This document shows positions 18,663 to 28,010 of a stretch of 64,000 bases of DNA, in pieces (position 1 is the stretch's first letter; the number at the start of each line of letters is the position of its first letter). The translations under genes and the position numbers were made by a program. The DNA is from Nocardioides antri (GTDB lineage Bacteria > Actinomycetota > Actinomycetes > Propionibacteriales > Nocardioidaceae). Location: contig NZ_VUJW01000012.1 of NCBI RefSeq assembly GCF_008373765.1, positions 36,601 to 100,600 of the forward strand, given 5' to 3'. The notes under the pieces were generated by a model, which was not told the DNA's origin, ran no database searches, and worked only from the letters and a program-made list of their open reading frames with translations.

Positions 18663-19973
18663 CTACAGGTAGTTCATCGGATCGACCGGCGAGCCGTTGC
18701 GCAGCACCGTGAAGTGCAGGTGGCAGCCGGTGGACCAGCCCGTCGACCCGACGTAGCCCACGACGTCGCCACGGCCCACCCGGGAACCCTCGGAGACGTT
18801 GTAGCTCGAGAGGTGGTTGTAGACGAGCGTGAGGTTGGCTCCGTTGACCGAGCCGACCGAGAGGTACAGCCGGTTGCCGTAGACCTCGTCGTAGTAGGTG
18901 TTGATGACGGTCCCGGACTTCCCCGCCCACAGGGCCGAGCCGCAGCCGGCACCGAAGTCGGTGCCGTCGTGCAGGCCCCAGTAGCCGTAGATCGGGTGCG
19001 TGCGCCAGCCGTACGGCGAGGTCACCGGACCCACCACCGGGACGTGGAGGAGCCCGTTCGTGCTCCCCTTGTACGTCGGACCGGGGTTCTGGTTCGCGAG
19101 CCGGAGGATCTCGCGGCGGATCCGTGCCTCGCGATCCTTGAGCCGCTTCAGGGCGGCCTTGTCGTGCTCGCGGGCGCGGACGGCTGCCTTGCGTGCGGTC
19201 CGCGAGCGCTCGACCAGTCGGGAGACCTGGGCACGGGTGTCACGGGCGTCGCCGAAGAGGGTGCGGATGGTGAGCAGGTTCAGCCGCGCGGCCTCCTTCT
19301 GCTCGGCCACGGCGTCACGCGCGTCGCGGACGTCGTCCTTCCAGTCCGCGAGCGCGTCCTCGGCGGCCTCGTAGCTCTCAAGGGCCTGGTTCTCGCGGCC
19401 GAGGACCATCGTCCCCGCGGTGTCGGCGATGAGGAGCTCCTCGATCGAGCCCGACGAGGTCAGCGCGTCGACGACGGCGAGCTCGGGGTTGCCCTGCGTC
19501 TCCAGCCCGATCACGGTGCCGCGCAGCGACGCGCGCTGCTCGGCGACCTCCGCGCGGGCGGCGCGCAGCGACGCGGCGACCCGGTCGAGCCGGTCTTCGG
19601 CGCGCACCAGGCGGCGGGCCAGTCGCTCCCGCTCCGCCCGTGCGTCCCAGAGGTCGGAGCGCAGCCGCTGCAGGCGTGTCCGCGCGTCACCGAGCCGCGC
19701 GTTGGCACGGTCGAGGCGGCGGGTGGTGCGGGCGACCGCACGACTGGCCTCGTGCAGGTCGTCGCGGACCTCGTCGATCTTGTCCTCGACCTCGGCCTGC
19801 TTGTCCCGCAGGTCATCCTCGCCCTCGGCGTTCGCGAACGGCGCCGCGAAGCTCCCCACCGCGACGGCGGCGACGACCAGCGCGGCGACGCGCTGGCTTC
19901 GGGAGGGACTGGACGTGGGACGGGCAGGAGAGTCGGACGGGGCGCTGGGGAAGGAGCGCACAGGTACAGCCAA
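18663..19973 (-). CDS. Secreted M23 peptidase with coiled-coil N-terminus
   Basis: 436 residues. A signal or anchor segment (ALVVAAVAVGSFAAPFANA) is followed by a long coiled coil (residues about 55-290, rich in Arg/Glu/Ala). A LytM/M23 domain comes last: HDGTDFGAGCGS holds the first Zn His/Asp, and GCHLHFTVLRNG the HxH. The layout is that of EnvC/RipC-type FtsEX partners, and it lies directly downstream of ftsX. It probably cuts cell-wall peptide bonds under FtsEX control at division. Confidence 0.9.
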   Translation of the reverse strand: MAVPVRSFPSAPSDSPARPTSSPSRSQRVAALVVAAVAVGSFAAPFANAEGEDDLRDKQAEVEDKIDEVRDDLHEASRAVARTTRRLDRANARLGDARTRLQRLRSDLWDARAERERLARRLVRAEDRLDRVAASLRAARAEVAEQRASLRGTVIGLETQGNPELAVVDALTSSGSIEELLIADTAGTMVLGRENQALESYEAAEDALADWKDDVRDARDAVAEQKEAARLNLLTIRTLFGDARDTRAQVSRLVERSRTARKAAVRAREHDKAALKRLKDREARIRREILRLANQNPGPTYKGSTNGLLHVPVVGPVTSPYGWRTHPIYGYWGLHDGTDFGAGCGSALWAGKSGTVINTYYDEVYGNRLYLSVGSVNGANLTLVYNHLSSYNVSEGSRVGRGDVVGYVGSTGWSTGCHLHFTVLRNGSPVDPMNYL

Positions 19974-20016
19974 TCTTGATCGGGGAAGTGACCGCCTCGA
20001 CCGTATCCGCGCCCGG

Positions 20017-20949
20017 TCAGACTTTGATGTATTTGCGGGTCAGCAGGAGTGTCGGGATCAGCGTCAGCGCTGGGCCGATGAGCGCGATGCCCGGTGGGAC
20101 CAGCCCGATCAGCGACTCGACGTAGTCGGTCCAGTCGATCCACGGCAGGAACTGGATGGTCCCCTCGAGGCCGCCGATGCCCCAGTGCATGAACGCCGCC
20201 AGCGCCCCCGCCGTCAGGCCGACGCCGATCGCAGCGGTCACCAGCGCCTCGAGGAGGAACGGCAGCGCGATGTACAGCGTCGAGGCGCCGACCAGCCGCA
20301 TGATGCCGATCTCGCGGCGTCGGGCCATCGCCGCGAGTCGGATCGTGTTGGCGACGAGCAGCAACGCGGCGAACAGCAGGAAGCCGGCGCCGACCCAGGA
20401 GCCGTACTTCAAGGCCGTCATGATCCCGAAGATCTGGCTCAGCGCCTCGCGCTGGTCCTTGATGCCGCTCACGCCGTCGAGGCCACTGACGGCGCTGATC
20501 ACGCCGTCTGCCTCCTTCGGGTCCTTGAGCGTCACCCAGTACTGGGCCGGCCAGTCATCGACCGTGATCACCGGGTCGGAGCCCTCGAAGACCTCGGGCG
20601 AGTAGATCTCCTTCGCCTTCTCGTAGCCCTCCTCCTTGGTCTGGAACTCGAACGAGTCGACCTCGGGGCTGTCGTTGAGCGCGCGCTCGATCTCCTGGAG
20701 CTGCGGCTTCGTCACCTCGCCCGCGCTGCAGTTGGGGCTCTCGGACGGGTCGTCGGCGACGCAGAGGTTCACCAGGATCTGGAGCTCGTTGCCCAGCGTC
20801 TCGGCGGTCTTGTCGGCCTGTCGCTGCAGGAGCAGGCCGCAGCCGGCGAGAGTCAGGGAGACGAAGAGGGTGAGCACCACGGCCAGGTGCATCGACAGGT
20901 TGCGACGCAGGCCGGAGCGGAGCTCGGTGAAGACGTAGCGGAGCTGCAT
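20017..20949 (-). CDS. ftsX: Cell division protein FtsX
   Basis: 310 residues. There is one N-terminal membrane helix (HLAVVLTLFVSLTLAGCGLLL), an extracellular domain of about 140 residues with conserved Cys pair (LCVADDPSESPNCSAG), and three C-terminal helices with RREIGIMRLVGAS. This is the standard FtsX permease-like fold. It works with FtsE to activate a periplasmic or extracellular peptidoglycan hydrolase, likely the adjacent M23 protein. Confidence 0.95.
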   Translation of the reverse strand: MQLRYVFTELRSGLRRNLSMHLAVVLTLFVSLTLAGCGLLLQRQADKTAETLGNELQILVNLCVADDPSESPNCSAGEVTKPQLQEIERALNDSPEVDSFEFQTKEEGYEKAKEIYSPEVFEGSDPVITVDDWPAQYWVTLKDPKEADGVISAVSGLDGVSGIKDQREALSQIFGIMTALKYGSWVGAGFLLFAALLLVANTIRLAAMARRREIGIMRLVGASTLYIALPFLLEALVTAAIGVGLTAGALAAFMHWGIGGLEGTIQFLPWIDWTDYVESLIGLVPPGIALIGPALTLIPTLLLTRKYIKV

Positions 20950-21033
20950 GGTGGGGTGGGCTCTCCTGGTGGTCCGGGCGGGAAGCGGGCCGGGGCGGGA
21001 AGGGCGCGGTGCGGTCGGGGACTGGCCGACGGG

Positions 21034-21723
21034 CTAGTGCTGGAAGCCGTAGCTGCCGGCCGCCTCGTCGCGGACGACTCTTCCGTGGTCGAGCTCGACC
21101 ACGCGCTTGCGGAACTGGTCGACGAGACCGTGGTCGTGGGTGGCCATCACGACGGTCGTGCCCCGCTGGTTGATCTCCTCGAGCAGGTTCATGATCCCGA
21201 CCGACGTCTGCGGGTCGAGGTTTCCGGTCGGCTCGTCGGCGATCAGGATCATCGGCCGGTTGACGAACGCGCGGGCGATCGCCACGCGCTGCTGCTCACC
21301 ACCGGAGAGCTCGTCGGGCATCCGGGTGGCCTTGTCCTTGAGGCCGACGACCTCGAGGGTCTCGGGCACCACCTTGTTGATCTCGCGCCGGGACTTGCCG
21401 ATCACCTGGAGCGCGAACGCGACGTTCTCGGTGACGGTCTTGTTGGGCAGCAGCCGGAAGTCCTGGAAGACGGTGCCGACCTGCCGGCGCAGCCGGGGCA
21501 CCTTCCAACCGGCCATTCGGTTGATCTCCTTGCCGGCGACGTAGACGCGGCCGCTGGTCGGCCGCAGCTCGCGCAGCACGAGCCGCAGCGCGGTCGATTT
21601 GCCGGAACCGGACTGACCGACGAGGTAGACGAACTCGCCCTTGTCGATGTCGACCGTCACCTGGTCGAGCGCCGGTTTGCCGGGGCCGGGGTAGTTCTTG
21701 GTGACCTTCTCGAAGCGAATCAC
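21034..21723 (-). CDS. ftsE: Cell division ATP-binding protein FtsE
   Basis: 229 residues from GTG 21723 ([21 protein letters not shown]). Walker A is GQSGSGKST, signature LSGGEQQR, Walker [13 protein letters not shown], and the switch His ATHDHGLVD. These are classical FtsE features. It pairs with FtsX 84 bases downstream. An upstream ATG would add an unlikely 9-residue leader. Confidence 0.95.
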   Translation of the reverse strand: MIRFEKVTKNYPGPGKPALDQVTVDIDKGEFVYLVGQSGSGKSTALRLVLRELRPTSGRVYVAGKEINRMAGWKVPRLRRQVGTVFQDFRLLPNKTVTENVAFALQVIGKSRREINKVVPETLEVVGLKDKATRMPDELSGGEQQRVAIARAFVNRPMILIADEPTGNLDPQTSVGIMNLLEEINQRGTTVVMATHDHGLVDQFRKRVVELDHGRVVRDEAAGSYGFQH

Positions 21724-21826
21724 TGACCAGAGGCTACGCGAGACCCCCAATCGGCGATCGGACGCCCGCGGGTCGGAGCGTCGGGTACGCCGTCGCCGCC
21801 CTCCGGCCGCGGTCTATCGTGACCGG

Positions 21827-22468
21827 GTGCCGGGGTCCCTTCGATGGTTGTCCTTCGCCGTCGTGCTGACCGCTCTTCCGGTCGCGGCGGGGGTCCTGGT
21901 GCTGCGCGAAGACGCCCCGGCCACGGCGCCGCCCCCTCCCCCGGCCTACACGGGTACGGCGCTGGACGACTACGACACCTCGACGGTCACGCTGAGCCGC
22001 GGTCCCTTCTGCGACCGGATCCCCGAGGAGGCGCTGGCCGAGGCGCTCGACGGCGACGCCGCCACCACGACGACCTACGCCAACGGTGAGGCAGCGGACC
22101 TGGCTCCGGGCGTCCGCGACGTCGCGCACGAGTACGGCTGCCACGTCGCGGGCGACAGGGGTGCAGTGGTCCGGGCCTGGCTCTTCGCGCCGCCGGTCAC
22201 CAGGTCGCGGGCGCAGGCCCTGGCGGACGAGGCCGCGTCCCGGAGGTCGTGCACGCGGCCGGCCGGCGCGCCGGCGTACGGCGAGCCCAGCGTCGCCCTG
22301 GTCTGTCCCGCCGGGAGTCGCCGCTGGGTGTCGTTCCGCGGCCTGTTCGGTGACGCCTGGCTCGCCTGCAGCCTGGCCGCACCGGCAGCCCTCGCCGAGC
22401 AGGAGCTGCTCGACCGCGCCGGCCGCTGGTGCGTCGCCGTCGCCGAGGCCGCCGCGATCAGCGACTGA
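21827..22468 (+). CDS. Secreted or membrane-anchored protein of unknown function
   Basis: 213 residues from GTG 21827. An N-terminal hydrophobic helix (LSFAVVLTALPVAAGVLVL) is followed by a Pro-rich linker (PATAPPPPPAYTG). The exported domain carries several cysteines in the contexts PFCDRIP, YGCHVAG, RRSCTRP and LVCPAG. The pattern resembles the DUF3558-like exported domains of actinobacteria, but this is not certain. Confidence 0.65.
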   Translation: MPGSLRWLSFAVVLTALPVAAGVLVLREDAPATAPPPPPAYTGTALDDYDTSTVTLSRGPFCDRIPEEALAEALDGDAATTTTYANGEAADLAPGVRDVAHEYGCHVAGDRGAVVRAWLFAPPVTRSRAQALADEAASRRSCTRPAGAPAYGEPSVALVCPAGSRRWVSFRGLFGDAWLACSLAAPAALAEQELLDRAGRWCVAVAEAAAISD

Positions 22469-22489
22469 GCCCTCCCCGCCCTGCGCGGC

Positions 22490-23098
22490 CTACGTCGCGA
22501 GGAGCATGCGGACGGCCCGGCAGCAGTGGTCGACCTCGTCGGCGAGCGGCGCTCGGTCGGCGACCGGGGTCCCGGACCACAGGAGCGCGCGGTCCTCGAC
22601 GTACGCCGCCCACCCGTGCACGACCGGAACGGAGCTCTGGTCCAGTCCCAGGGCGTCGACGACGCGGCGGGCGACGGTCATCCGGTGCGACTCGACGCCC
22701 TCTCCCCCGAGCGAGATGACCCCGCTGCCGAAGACCAGCGCGAAGTAGAACTCGCGGCGGCGCTCGACCTGGGCGTAGAAGCGCTCGACGAACTGGCGGA
22801 GCGCGACCTCGGGGGCGACGCCGGGGTCGGGCGAGATGTTGCGGAGGACGCGGCGCAGCGCGGCGCCGACGACCGCGTCGTAGTAGTCGGTCTTGGTCGG
22901 GAAGTAGTGGAAGAGCAGGCCCCGCGAGATGCCGGCCTCGGCGGCGACCACGTCGAGCGACAGGTCCTGGATCGGCTTCTCGACGAGCATCCGGAGGCCG
23001 ATGCCGAGGAGCTGGCGACGGCGCTCCTCGGGGCTCAGCCGGGTGCGGGCCTTCGCCGTTCCCGGGGCCGTGTGATCCGCATTCACGCTATTGAGCAT
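22490..23098 (-). CDS. TetR-family transcriptional regulator
   Basis: 202 residues from ATG 23098. The DNA-binding domain is RRRQLLGIGLRMLVEKPIQD, then AAEAGISRGLLFHYFPTKTDYYDAV. The ATG lies inside the predicted operator; a GTG four codons later (23086) is an alternative start. No Shine-Dalgarno is visible for either, so the mRNA may be leaderless. It diverges from the acyl-CoA dehydrogenase operon and probably represses it in response to an acyl-CoA or fatty acid. Confidence 0.9.
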   Translation of the reverse strand: MLNSVNADHTAPGTAKARTRLSPEERRRQLLGIGLRMLVEKPIQDLSLDVVAAEAGISRGLLFHYFPTKTDYYDAVVGAALRRVLRNISPDPGVAPEVALRQFVERFYAQVERRREFYFALVFGSGVISLGGEGVESHRMTVARRVVDALGLDQSSVPVVHGWAAYVEDRALLWSGTPVADRAPLADEVDHCCRAVRMLLAT

Positions 23099-23108
23099 CG
23101 CTCAATAG
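23088..23108. promoter_or_regulatory. TetR operator between the regulator and the acyl-CoA dehydrogenase operon
   Basis: A perfect dyad CTATTGAG-CATCG-CTCAATAG spans the start of the tetR gene and lies 18 bases before the acyl-CoA dehydrogenase start. Arm length and spacing suit a TetR dimer. Binding here would shut both directions. Confidence 0.75.
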
Positions 23109-23125
23109 TGTGCGAGGGTCAACCC

Positions 23126-24388
23126 ATGGACTTCGCACCCTCCCCTCGCGCGGCCGAGCTGACGGCGCTCGTCAAGGACTTCCTCGAGACCGAGGTCGAG
23201 CCGGTCGAGGTGGCCTACCACCAGGAGATCAAGCACCGTCGCGAGGCGGGCGGGGGCGAGCAGTGGCAGGAGCTCCCCGTCATGAAGGAGCTGCAGGACA
23301 AGGCGCGCGAGCGCGGCCTGTGGAACCTCTTCCTCCCGGCCGGCCACGAGGGGCCGTACGCCGAGAAGTACGGCACGCTCGGCGGCGCCGGCCTGTCCAA
23401 CGTCGACTACGCGCCGATCGCCGAGCTGATGGGGCGGTCGTTCATCTCGCCGTACGTCCTCAACTGCAACGCACCCGACACCGGCAACATGGAGGTCCTC
23501 CTCAAGTACGGCTCACAGGAGCAGAAGGACCAGTGGCTCGACCCGCTGCTCGACGGCCGGATCCGGAGCGCGTTCCTGATGACCGAGCCCGGGGTCGCGT
23601 CCTCCGACGCCACCAACATGGAGCTCAGCGCCGTCGTCGACGGTGACGAGATCGTCCTCAACGGCCGCAAGTGGTTCTCGACCGGCGTCGGTCACCCCGA
23701 CTGCGAGATCTTCATCGTCATGGGTCTGACCGACCCGGAGGCCGACCGTCACCACCGGCACTCGATGGTGCTGGTGCCGCGGGACACCCCGGGAGTGAAG
23801 GTCGAGCGGATGCTCTCCACGATGGGCTACTTCGACGAGCCGCACGGGCACGGCGAGGTGTCGCTGACCGACGTCCGGGTGCCGGTGGAGAACTTCGTGT
23901 CCGGCCCGGGCGAGGCGTTCGCGATCGCCCAGGGCCGGCTCGGCCCGGGCCGCGTCCACCACTGCATGCGGCTGATCGGCCTGGCCGAGAAGGCGCTCGA
24001 GCTGGCCTGTCAGCGCGGCACCGACCGGGTCGCGTTCGGCAAGCCGCTGGTCAACCTCGGCGGCAACCGCGAGCGCATCGCCCAGGCCCGGATCGCCATC
24101 GAGTCCACCCGGCTGCTCGTCCTCAACGCCGCCTGGAAGCTCGACGTCGGCGGCCCGATGAACGCGATCAGCGAGGTCTCGCAGATCAAGGTCGCCGCGC
24201 CGAAGATGGCCCTCGACATCATCGACTTCGCAATGCAGATCCACGGCGGTGGCGGGCTCACCGACGACTTCCCGCTCGCCGCGGCGTGGACCGGCGCCCG
24301 GTCGCTGCGGTTCGCCGACGGGCCGGACGAGGTGCACCTCGGGCTCATCGCCCGCCTCGAGCTGATGAAGTACGGCGTCTCGCGGTGA
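23126..24388 (+). CDS. Acyl-CoA dehydrogenase
   Basis: 420 residues. AFLMTEPGVASSDATN is the flavin/substrate loop; IHGGGGLTDDFPLA and the terminal region are typical of the ACAD10/11-like branch. It oxidises an acyl-CoA to the enoyl-CoA with FAD. It is the first gene of a five-gene operon with tightly overlapping starts and stops: ACAD, SDR, SDR, phosphotransferase, histidine phosphatase. The partner phosphotransferase supports a hydroxy-acyl-CoA route (family knowledge). Confidence 0.93.
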   Translation: MDFAPSPRAAELTALVKDFLETEVEPVEVAYHQEIKHRREAGGGEQWQELPVMKELQDKARERGLWNLFLPAGHEGPYAEKYGTLGGAGLSNVDYAPIAELMGRSFISPYVLNCNAPDTGNMEVLLKYGSQEQKDQWLDPLLDGRIRSAFLMTEPGVASSDATNMELSAVVDGDEIVLNGRKWFSTGVGHPDCEIFIVMGLTDPEADRHHRHSMVLVPRDTPGVKVERMLSTMGYFDEPHGHGEVSLTDVRVPVENFVSGPGEAFAIAQGRLGPGRVHHCMRLIGLAEKALELACQRGTDRVAFGKPLVNLGGNRERIAQARIAIESTRLLVLNAAWKLDVGGPMNAISEVSQIKVAAPKMALDIIDFAMQIHGGGGLTDDFPLAAAWTGARSLRFADGPDEVHLGLIARLELMKYGVSR

Positions 24389-25179
24389 GCCGACGAGTCC
24401 TGGTCACCGGAGGCGCGTCCGGGCTGGGCGCCGCCTTCGTGGCCGAGCTCCTGAAGCGCGGGGACGAGGTGGTGATCGCCGACCTGCAGCCTCCGGTCGA
24501 CCCGGAGCTCGTCGCCGGCGCCGAGCAGATCGAGCTGGACGTGACGTCCGACCGCGACTGGGCCGCGGCGCTCGCCTGGGTCGAGGAGCGGTGGGGCCGC
24601 CTCGACGTGCTGGTCAACAACGCCGGCATCGCGGCCGGCGGCCGGATCGACGTGGTCGGGATCGACGAGTGGCAGCGGGTGATCGACATCAACCTGCTCG
24701 GCGTGGTCCGCGGCTGCCGCACCTTCGTCCCGATGATGAAGGCCCAGCGCAGCGGCCACATCGTCAACACCGCGTCGCTCGCCGGCCTGGTCCACCCGCC
24801 GGCGATGGGGTCCTACACCGCAGTGAAGGCGGGCGTCGTCGCCCTGAGTGAGACGCTCTCCTACGAGCTCGACCCGTTCGGCATCGTCGTCTCGGCGGTG
24901 TGCCCCGGCTTCGTGCGCACTCCGCTCGCGTCCTCGATCAGCGGCAGCGACACGGCCGCCAACAAGATCGCGGCGCGGCTGATCGAGAAGTCGCCCTACA
25001 CCGCCGCGCAGATCGCGACTGCCGTGATGGCCGGCATGGACAAGAGGCAGATGGTGATCGTGCCCGACCGGACGGCGCGGATCGCCGTCCTCACCAAGCG
25101 GACGATGCGCCCGCTCTACGACCGCCAGCAGCGCGGATTCGCTGCCCGGATCTTCGCCATGACAGAGGAGAAAGCATGA
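24385..25179 (+). CDS. Short-chain dehydrogenase/reductase
   Basis: 264 residues from GTG 24385, overlapping the ACAD stop (GTGA). TGGASGLGAA is the cofactor motif, followed by NNAGIAAGG, catalytic Ser in NTASLAG, YTAVKAG, and CPGFVRTP. A C-terminal extension of about 50 residues is unlike FabG. It probably oxidises or reduces a hydroxy/keto intermediate of the operon's pathway. Confidence 0.9.
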   Translation: MSRRVLVTGGASGLGAAFVAELLKRGDEVVIADLQPPVDPELVAGAEQIELDVTSDRDWAAALAWVEERWGRLDVLVNNAGIAAGGRIDVVGIDEWQRVIDINLLGVVRGCRTFVPMMKAQRSGHIVNTASLAGLVHPPAMGSYTAVKAGVVALSETLSYELDPFGIVVSAVCPGFVRTPLASSISGSDTAANKIAARLIEKSPYTAAQIATAVMAGMDKRQMVIVPDRTARIAVLTKRTMRPLYDRQQRGFAARIFAMTEEKA

Positions 25180-25931
25180 GCAAGGGAACGATCCTGATCA
25201 CCGGCGCCAGCTCGGGCCTGGGCGAGGAGATGTCGCGGCAGTTCGCGGCCCTCGGCTACGACCTCGCGCTGTGCGCGCGGCGCACCGAGCGGCTCGAGGC
25301 GCTCCGGTCGGAGATCGCGGCGGCACACCCCGACCGCACGGTCGCGGTCAAGGCGCTCGACGTCAACGACGACGACGCGGTGTTCGCGGTGTTCAAGGAG
25401 TTCGCCTCCGAGTTCGGCACCCTCGACCGAGTGATCATCAACGCCGGCCTGGGCAAGGGCGCGCCCCTCGGCACCGGCCGCTACGACGCCAACAAGGCCA
25501 CCGCGATGACCAACTTCGTCGCCGCGCTCGCCCAGACCGAGGCGGCGATGGAGATCTTCCGCGCCCAGCGCAGCGGCCACCTGGTGATGATCTCGTCGGT
25601 CTCCGCCATGCGCGGCATGCGCAAGACGATCACGACGTACGCCGCCACCAAGGCCGGCGTCGCCGCGCTCGCCGAAGGCCTGATCAACGAGAACGTCAAG
25701 GCCAAGGGCATCGACGTCTCGATCATCTACCCCGGCTACATCCGGTCCGAGATGAACGAGAAGGTCGCGCAGCGGACGAAGTTCATGGTCGACACCGAGA
25801 CCGGCGTGAAGGCGATGGTCGACGCGATCGAGAAGCGGAAGGAGAAGGCGCTCGTGCCGTCGTGGCCGTGGGTGCCGCTCGGCTTCGCCCTGAGGAACCT
25901 GCCCATGCCCGTCGTGCGGAGGCTCATGTGA
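25176..25931 (+). CDS. Short-chain dehydrogenase/reductase
   Basis: 251 residues, overlapping the previous stop (ATGA). TGASSGLGEEM is the cofactor site, with INAGLGKGAP, SSVSAMRGM, YAATKAG and YPGYIRSEM. It belongs to the SDR family of the type that precedes aminoglycoside-phosphotransferase-like genes in fatty-acid operons. The substrate is unknown. Confidence 0.9.
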   Translation: MSKGTILITGASSGLGEEMSRQFAALGYDLALCARRTERLEALRSEIAAAHPDRTVAVKALDVNDDDAVFAVFKEFASEFGTLDRVIINAGLGKGAPLGTGRYDANKATAMTNFVAALAQTEAAMEIFRAQRSGHLVMISSVSAMRGMRKTITTYAATKAGVAALAEGLINENVKAKGIDVSIIYPGYIRSEMNEKVAQRTKFMVDTETGVKAMVDAIEKRKEKALVPSWPWVPLGFALRNLPMPVVRRLM

Positions 25932-27013
25932 CAGGGGCCGACGTAGCCGGGTCGCAGGCCGTCCGCGACGAGGACGCGTTCGACGTCGACGCCGTCGAGG
26001 CGTGGCTGCAGGACCATCTCGACGGGGCCCCTGGCCGGATCGCCGAGGTCCGCCAGTTCAGTGGTGGCGCCTCGAACCTGACCTACCTGCTGCGGGTCGC
26101 GCAGGACGACGGCGGGACCCGGGACCTGATCCTGCGGCGACCGCCCGCCGGCACGAAGGCCAAGGGCGCGCACGACATGGGCCGCGAGCACCGGATCCAG
26201 GCGGCCCTCGCGCCGGTCTTCCCGTACGTCGCGACGATGGTCGGCTACTGCGACGACCCGTCGGTGATCGGGTCGGAGTTCTACGTCATGGACCGCGTCC
26301 CCGGGCACATCCCGCGGCGCGACCTCGGCGTGGACCTGCCGACCGAGCGGGTGCGCGAGCTGTGCACCAACGTCCTCGACCTGCTCGTCGATCTGCACTC
26401 CGTCGACCCGACCGCGGCCGGCCTCGAGTCGCTCGGCAAGGGCGAAGGCTACGTCGCACGCCAGGTGGGCGGCTGGTCGGCACGGTTCCGGAAGTCGAAG
26501 ACCTGGAACGTCCCCTCCTGGGAGCGGACGATGCAGTGGTTGGACGAGCACCAGCCCGCCGACCGTCGTACCTGCCTGATCCACAACGACTTCCGGTTCG
26601 ACAACGTCGTCCTCGACGCCGACGACCCGACGAAGCCGATCGCGCTCCTCGACTGGGAGATGGCCACCCTCGGCGACCCGCTGATGGACCTCGGTGCCGT
26701 CATGTCCTACTGGGTGCAGGCCGACGACGACCGGATGTACCAGATGTTCCGGATGCAGCCGACGGACCTGCCGGGGATGCTCACCCGCAAGGAGGCCGTC
26801 GACTACTACTGCGCCCGCACCGGCATCGAGCTCACCGACGAGCAGTGGGCGTTCTACGAGGTCTTCGGGCTGTTCCGGCTGGCGGTGATCCTGCAGCAGA
26901 TCTACTACCGCTACCACCACAAGCAGACGACGAACCCGCGGTTCCGGAAGTTCTGGATCGCCTCCTGGGTGCTGCACCGCCGGGCGCGCGCGATCATCCG
27001 CCGGGTGGGCTGA
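25928..27013 (+). CDS. Phosphotransferase (APH fold, ACAD10/11-type)
   Basis: 361 residues from GTG 25928 (GTGA overlap with the SDR). FSGGASNLTYLL is the nucleotide loop; CLIHNDFRFDNVVLD is the catalytic loop (HNDFRFDN, equivalent to HxDxxxxN) and LLDWEMATLGDPLMDLG the metal-binding motif. ACAD10/11-type phosphotransferases phosphorylate 4-hydroxyacyl-CoAs before dehydration; by context it may do so here (inference). Confidence 0.9.
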   Translation: MTGADVAGSQAVRDEDAFDVDAVEAWLQDHLDGAPGRIAEVRQFSGGASNLTYLLRVAQDDGGTRDLILRRPPAGTKAKGAHDMGREHRIQAALAPVFPYVATMVGYCDDPSVIGSEFYVMDRVPGHIPRRDLGVDLPTERVRELCTNVLDLLVDLHSVDPTAAGLESLGKGEGYVARQVGGWSARFRKSKTWNVPSWERTMQWLDEHQPADRRTCLIHNDFRFDNVVLDADDPTKPIALLDWEMATLGDPLMDLGAVMSYWVQADDDRMYQMFRMQPTDLPGMLTRKEAVDYYCARTGIELTDEQWAFYEVFGLFRLAVILQQIYYRYHHKQTTNPRFRKFWIASWVLHRRARAIIRRVG

Positions 27014-27717
27014 TGAGGCTGATCTACCTGGTGCGGCACGGCCAGGCGTCCTTCGGCAAGCGCGACTACGACGCGCTGTCCGAGCTCGGCCACGAGCAGT
27101 CACGGCTGCTTGGTCGCGCGTTCGCGGTCCGCGAGGTCGTGCCCGACGTGGTGATCCGCGGCGAGCTGCGGCGGCACCGCGAGACCGCCGAGGGCATCGT
27201 CGCCGGGCTGGCCGACGTCGGCGTCGACAAGCCGATGCCGGTCGAGGTCGACGCCGGGTGGGACGAGTTCGACTTCCAGCACGTGGTCGAGGTGCACAAG
27301 CCGCTCTACCGGTCGCGCGCGGTCATGCTCGCCGACCTCGCCCGCAGCCGGGCGCCGCGGGAGAAGTTCCAGGCGATCTTCGAGGAGGCCACCGCGCGCT
27401 GGACCGGCGGCGAGGCGGACCACGACTACCGCGAGTCCTTCCCCGCCTTCGCCGGCCGGATCGAGGCGGCGCTGCTGGCGGCAGCGGCGCACCTGCCGGA
27501 GAAGGGCACCGCGGTCGTCGTCACGTCCGGCGGCCCGATCGGTCTCGCGGTGTCCCACCTGCTCGCGGGCGACGCGTCGCTGTGGACCCAGCTCAACAAG
27601 GTCGCGGTCAATACCGCCGTCACGAAGGTGATCCACGGCCGCAGCGGGCTGACCCTGGCGTCGTACAACGACCACAGCCATGTCGAGCACGACCGCCGCC
27701 TGCTGACCTATCGCTGA
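27013..27717 (+). CDS. Histidine phosphatase (phosphoglycerate mutase-like)
   Basis: 234 residues, start overlapping the previous stop (TGATG). YLVRHGQASFG is the phosphohistidine motif; LRRHRETAEGI supplies a second basic site and VVTSGGPIGLAV replaces the usual second His box. It is the last gene of the TetR operon and may remove phosphate from an intermediate made by the phosphotransferase. Confidence 0.88.
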   Translation: MRLIYLVRHGQASFGKRDYDALSELGHEQSRLLGRAFAVREVVPDVVIRGELRRHRETAEGIVAGLADVGVDKPMPVEVDAGWDEFDFQHVVEVHKPLYRSRAVMLADLARSRAPREKFQAIFEEATARWTGGEADHDYRESFPAFAGRIEAALLAAAAHLPEKGTAVVVTSGGPIGLAVSHLLAGDASLWTQLNKVAVNTAVTKVIHGRSGLTLASYNDHSHVEHDRRLLTYR

Positions 27718-27812
27718 CGCCTCGCGCGGGTGAGCGGTGCCGCGGAGCACCACCGCCTCTTGTCTTTTGTCGACTTATTCACTAGATTTAAGTGACGAAA
27801 TAGGAGGCAACG

Positions 27813-28001
27813 ATGAGCGTCATCGACCACGATCGGCTCGGCCGCTGGTACGACCGGATCCCTCCCCGTGGCGCCTGGCGGGCCGCCGGTGGCCTGATCG
27901 CCTTCGGCCTGCTCGCGCAGCGCAGCCTGGCGGGCGCGATCGCCGTGCTGGTCGCGTTCGCGGTGGCCGAGGTCGTCTTCGACGCTGCCGACCTCGACTG
28001 A
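27813..28001 (+). CDS. Small protein, one or two membrane helices
   Basis: 62 residues. AGGLIAFGLLAQRSLAGAIAVLVAFAVAEVVF is hydrophobic; the N-terminus is charged. AGGAGG lies 6 bases before the ATG. Upstream, TTGTCG/TAGATT-like boxes and the dyad TCACT-AGATTTA-AGTGA (AT-rich compared with its surroundings) suggest its own promoter. The function is unknown. Confidence 0.75.
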   Translation: MSVIDHDRLGRWYDRIPPRGAWRAAGGLIAFGLLAQRSLAGAIAVLVAFAVAEVVFDAADLD

Positions 28002-28010
28002 TCCGGTCGG

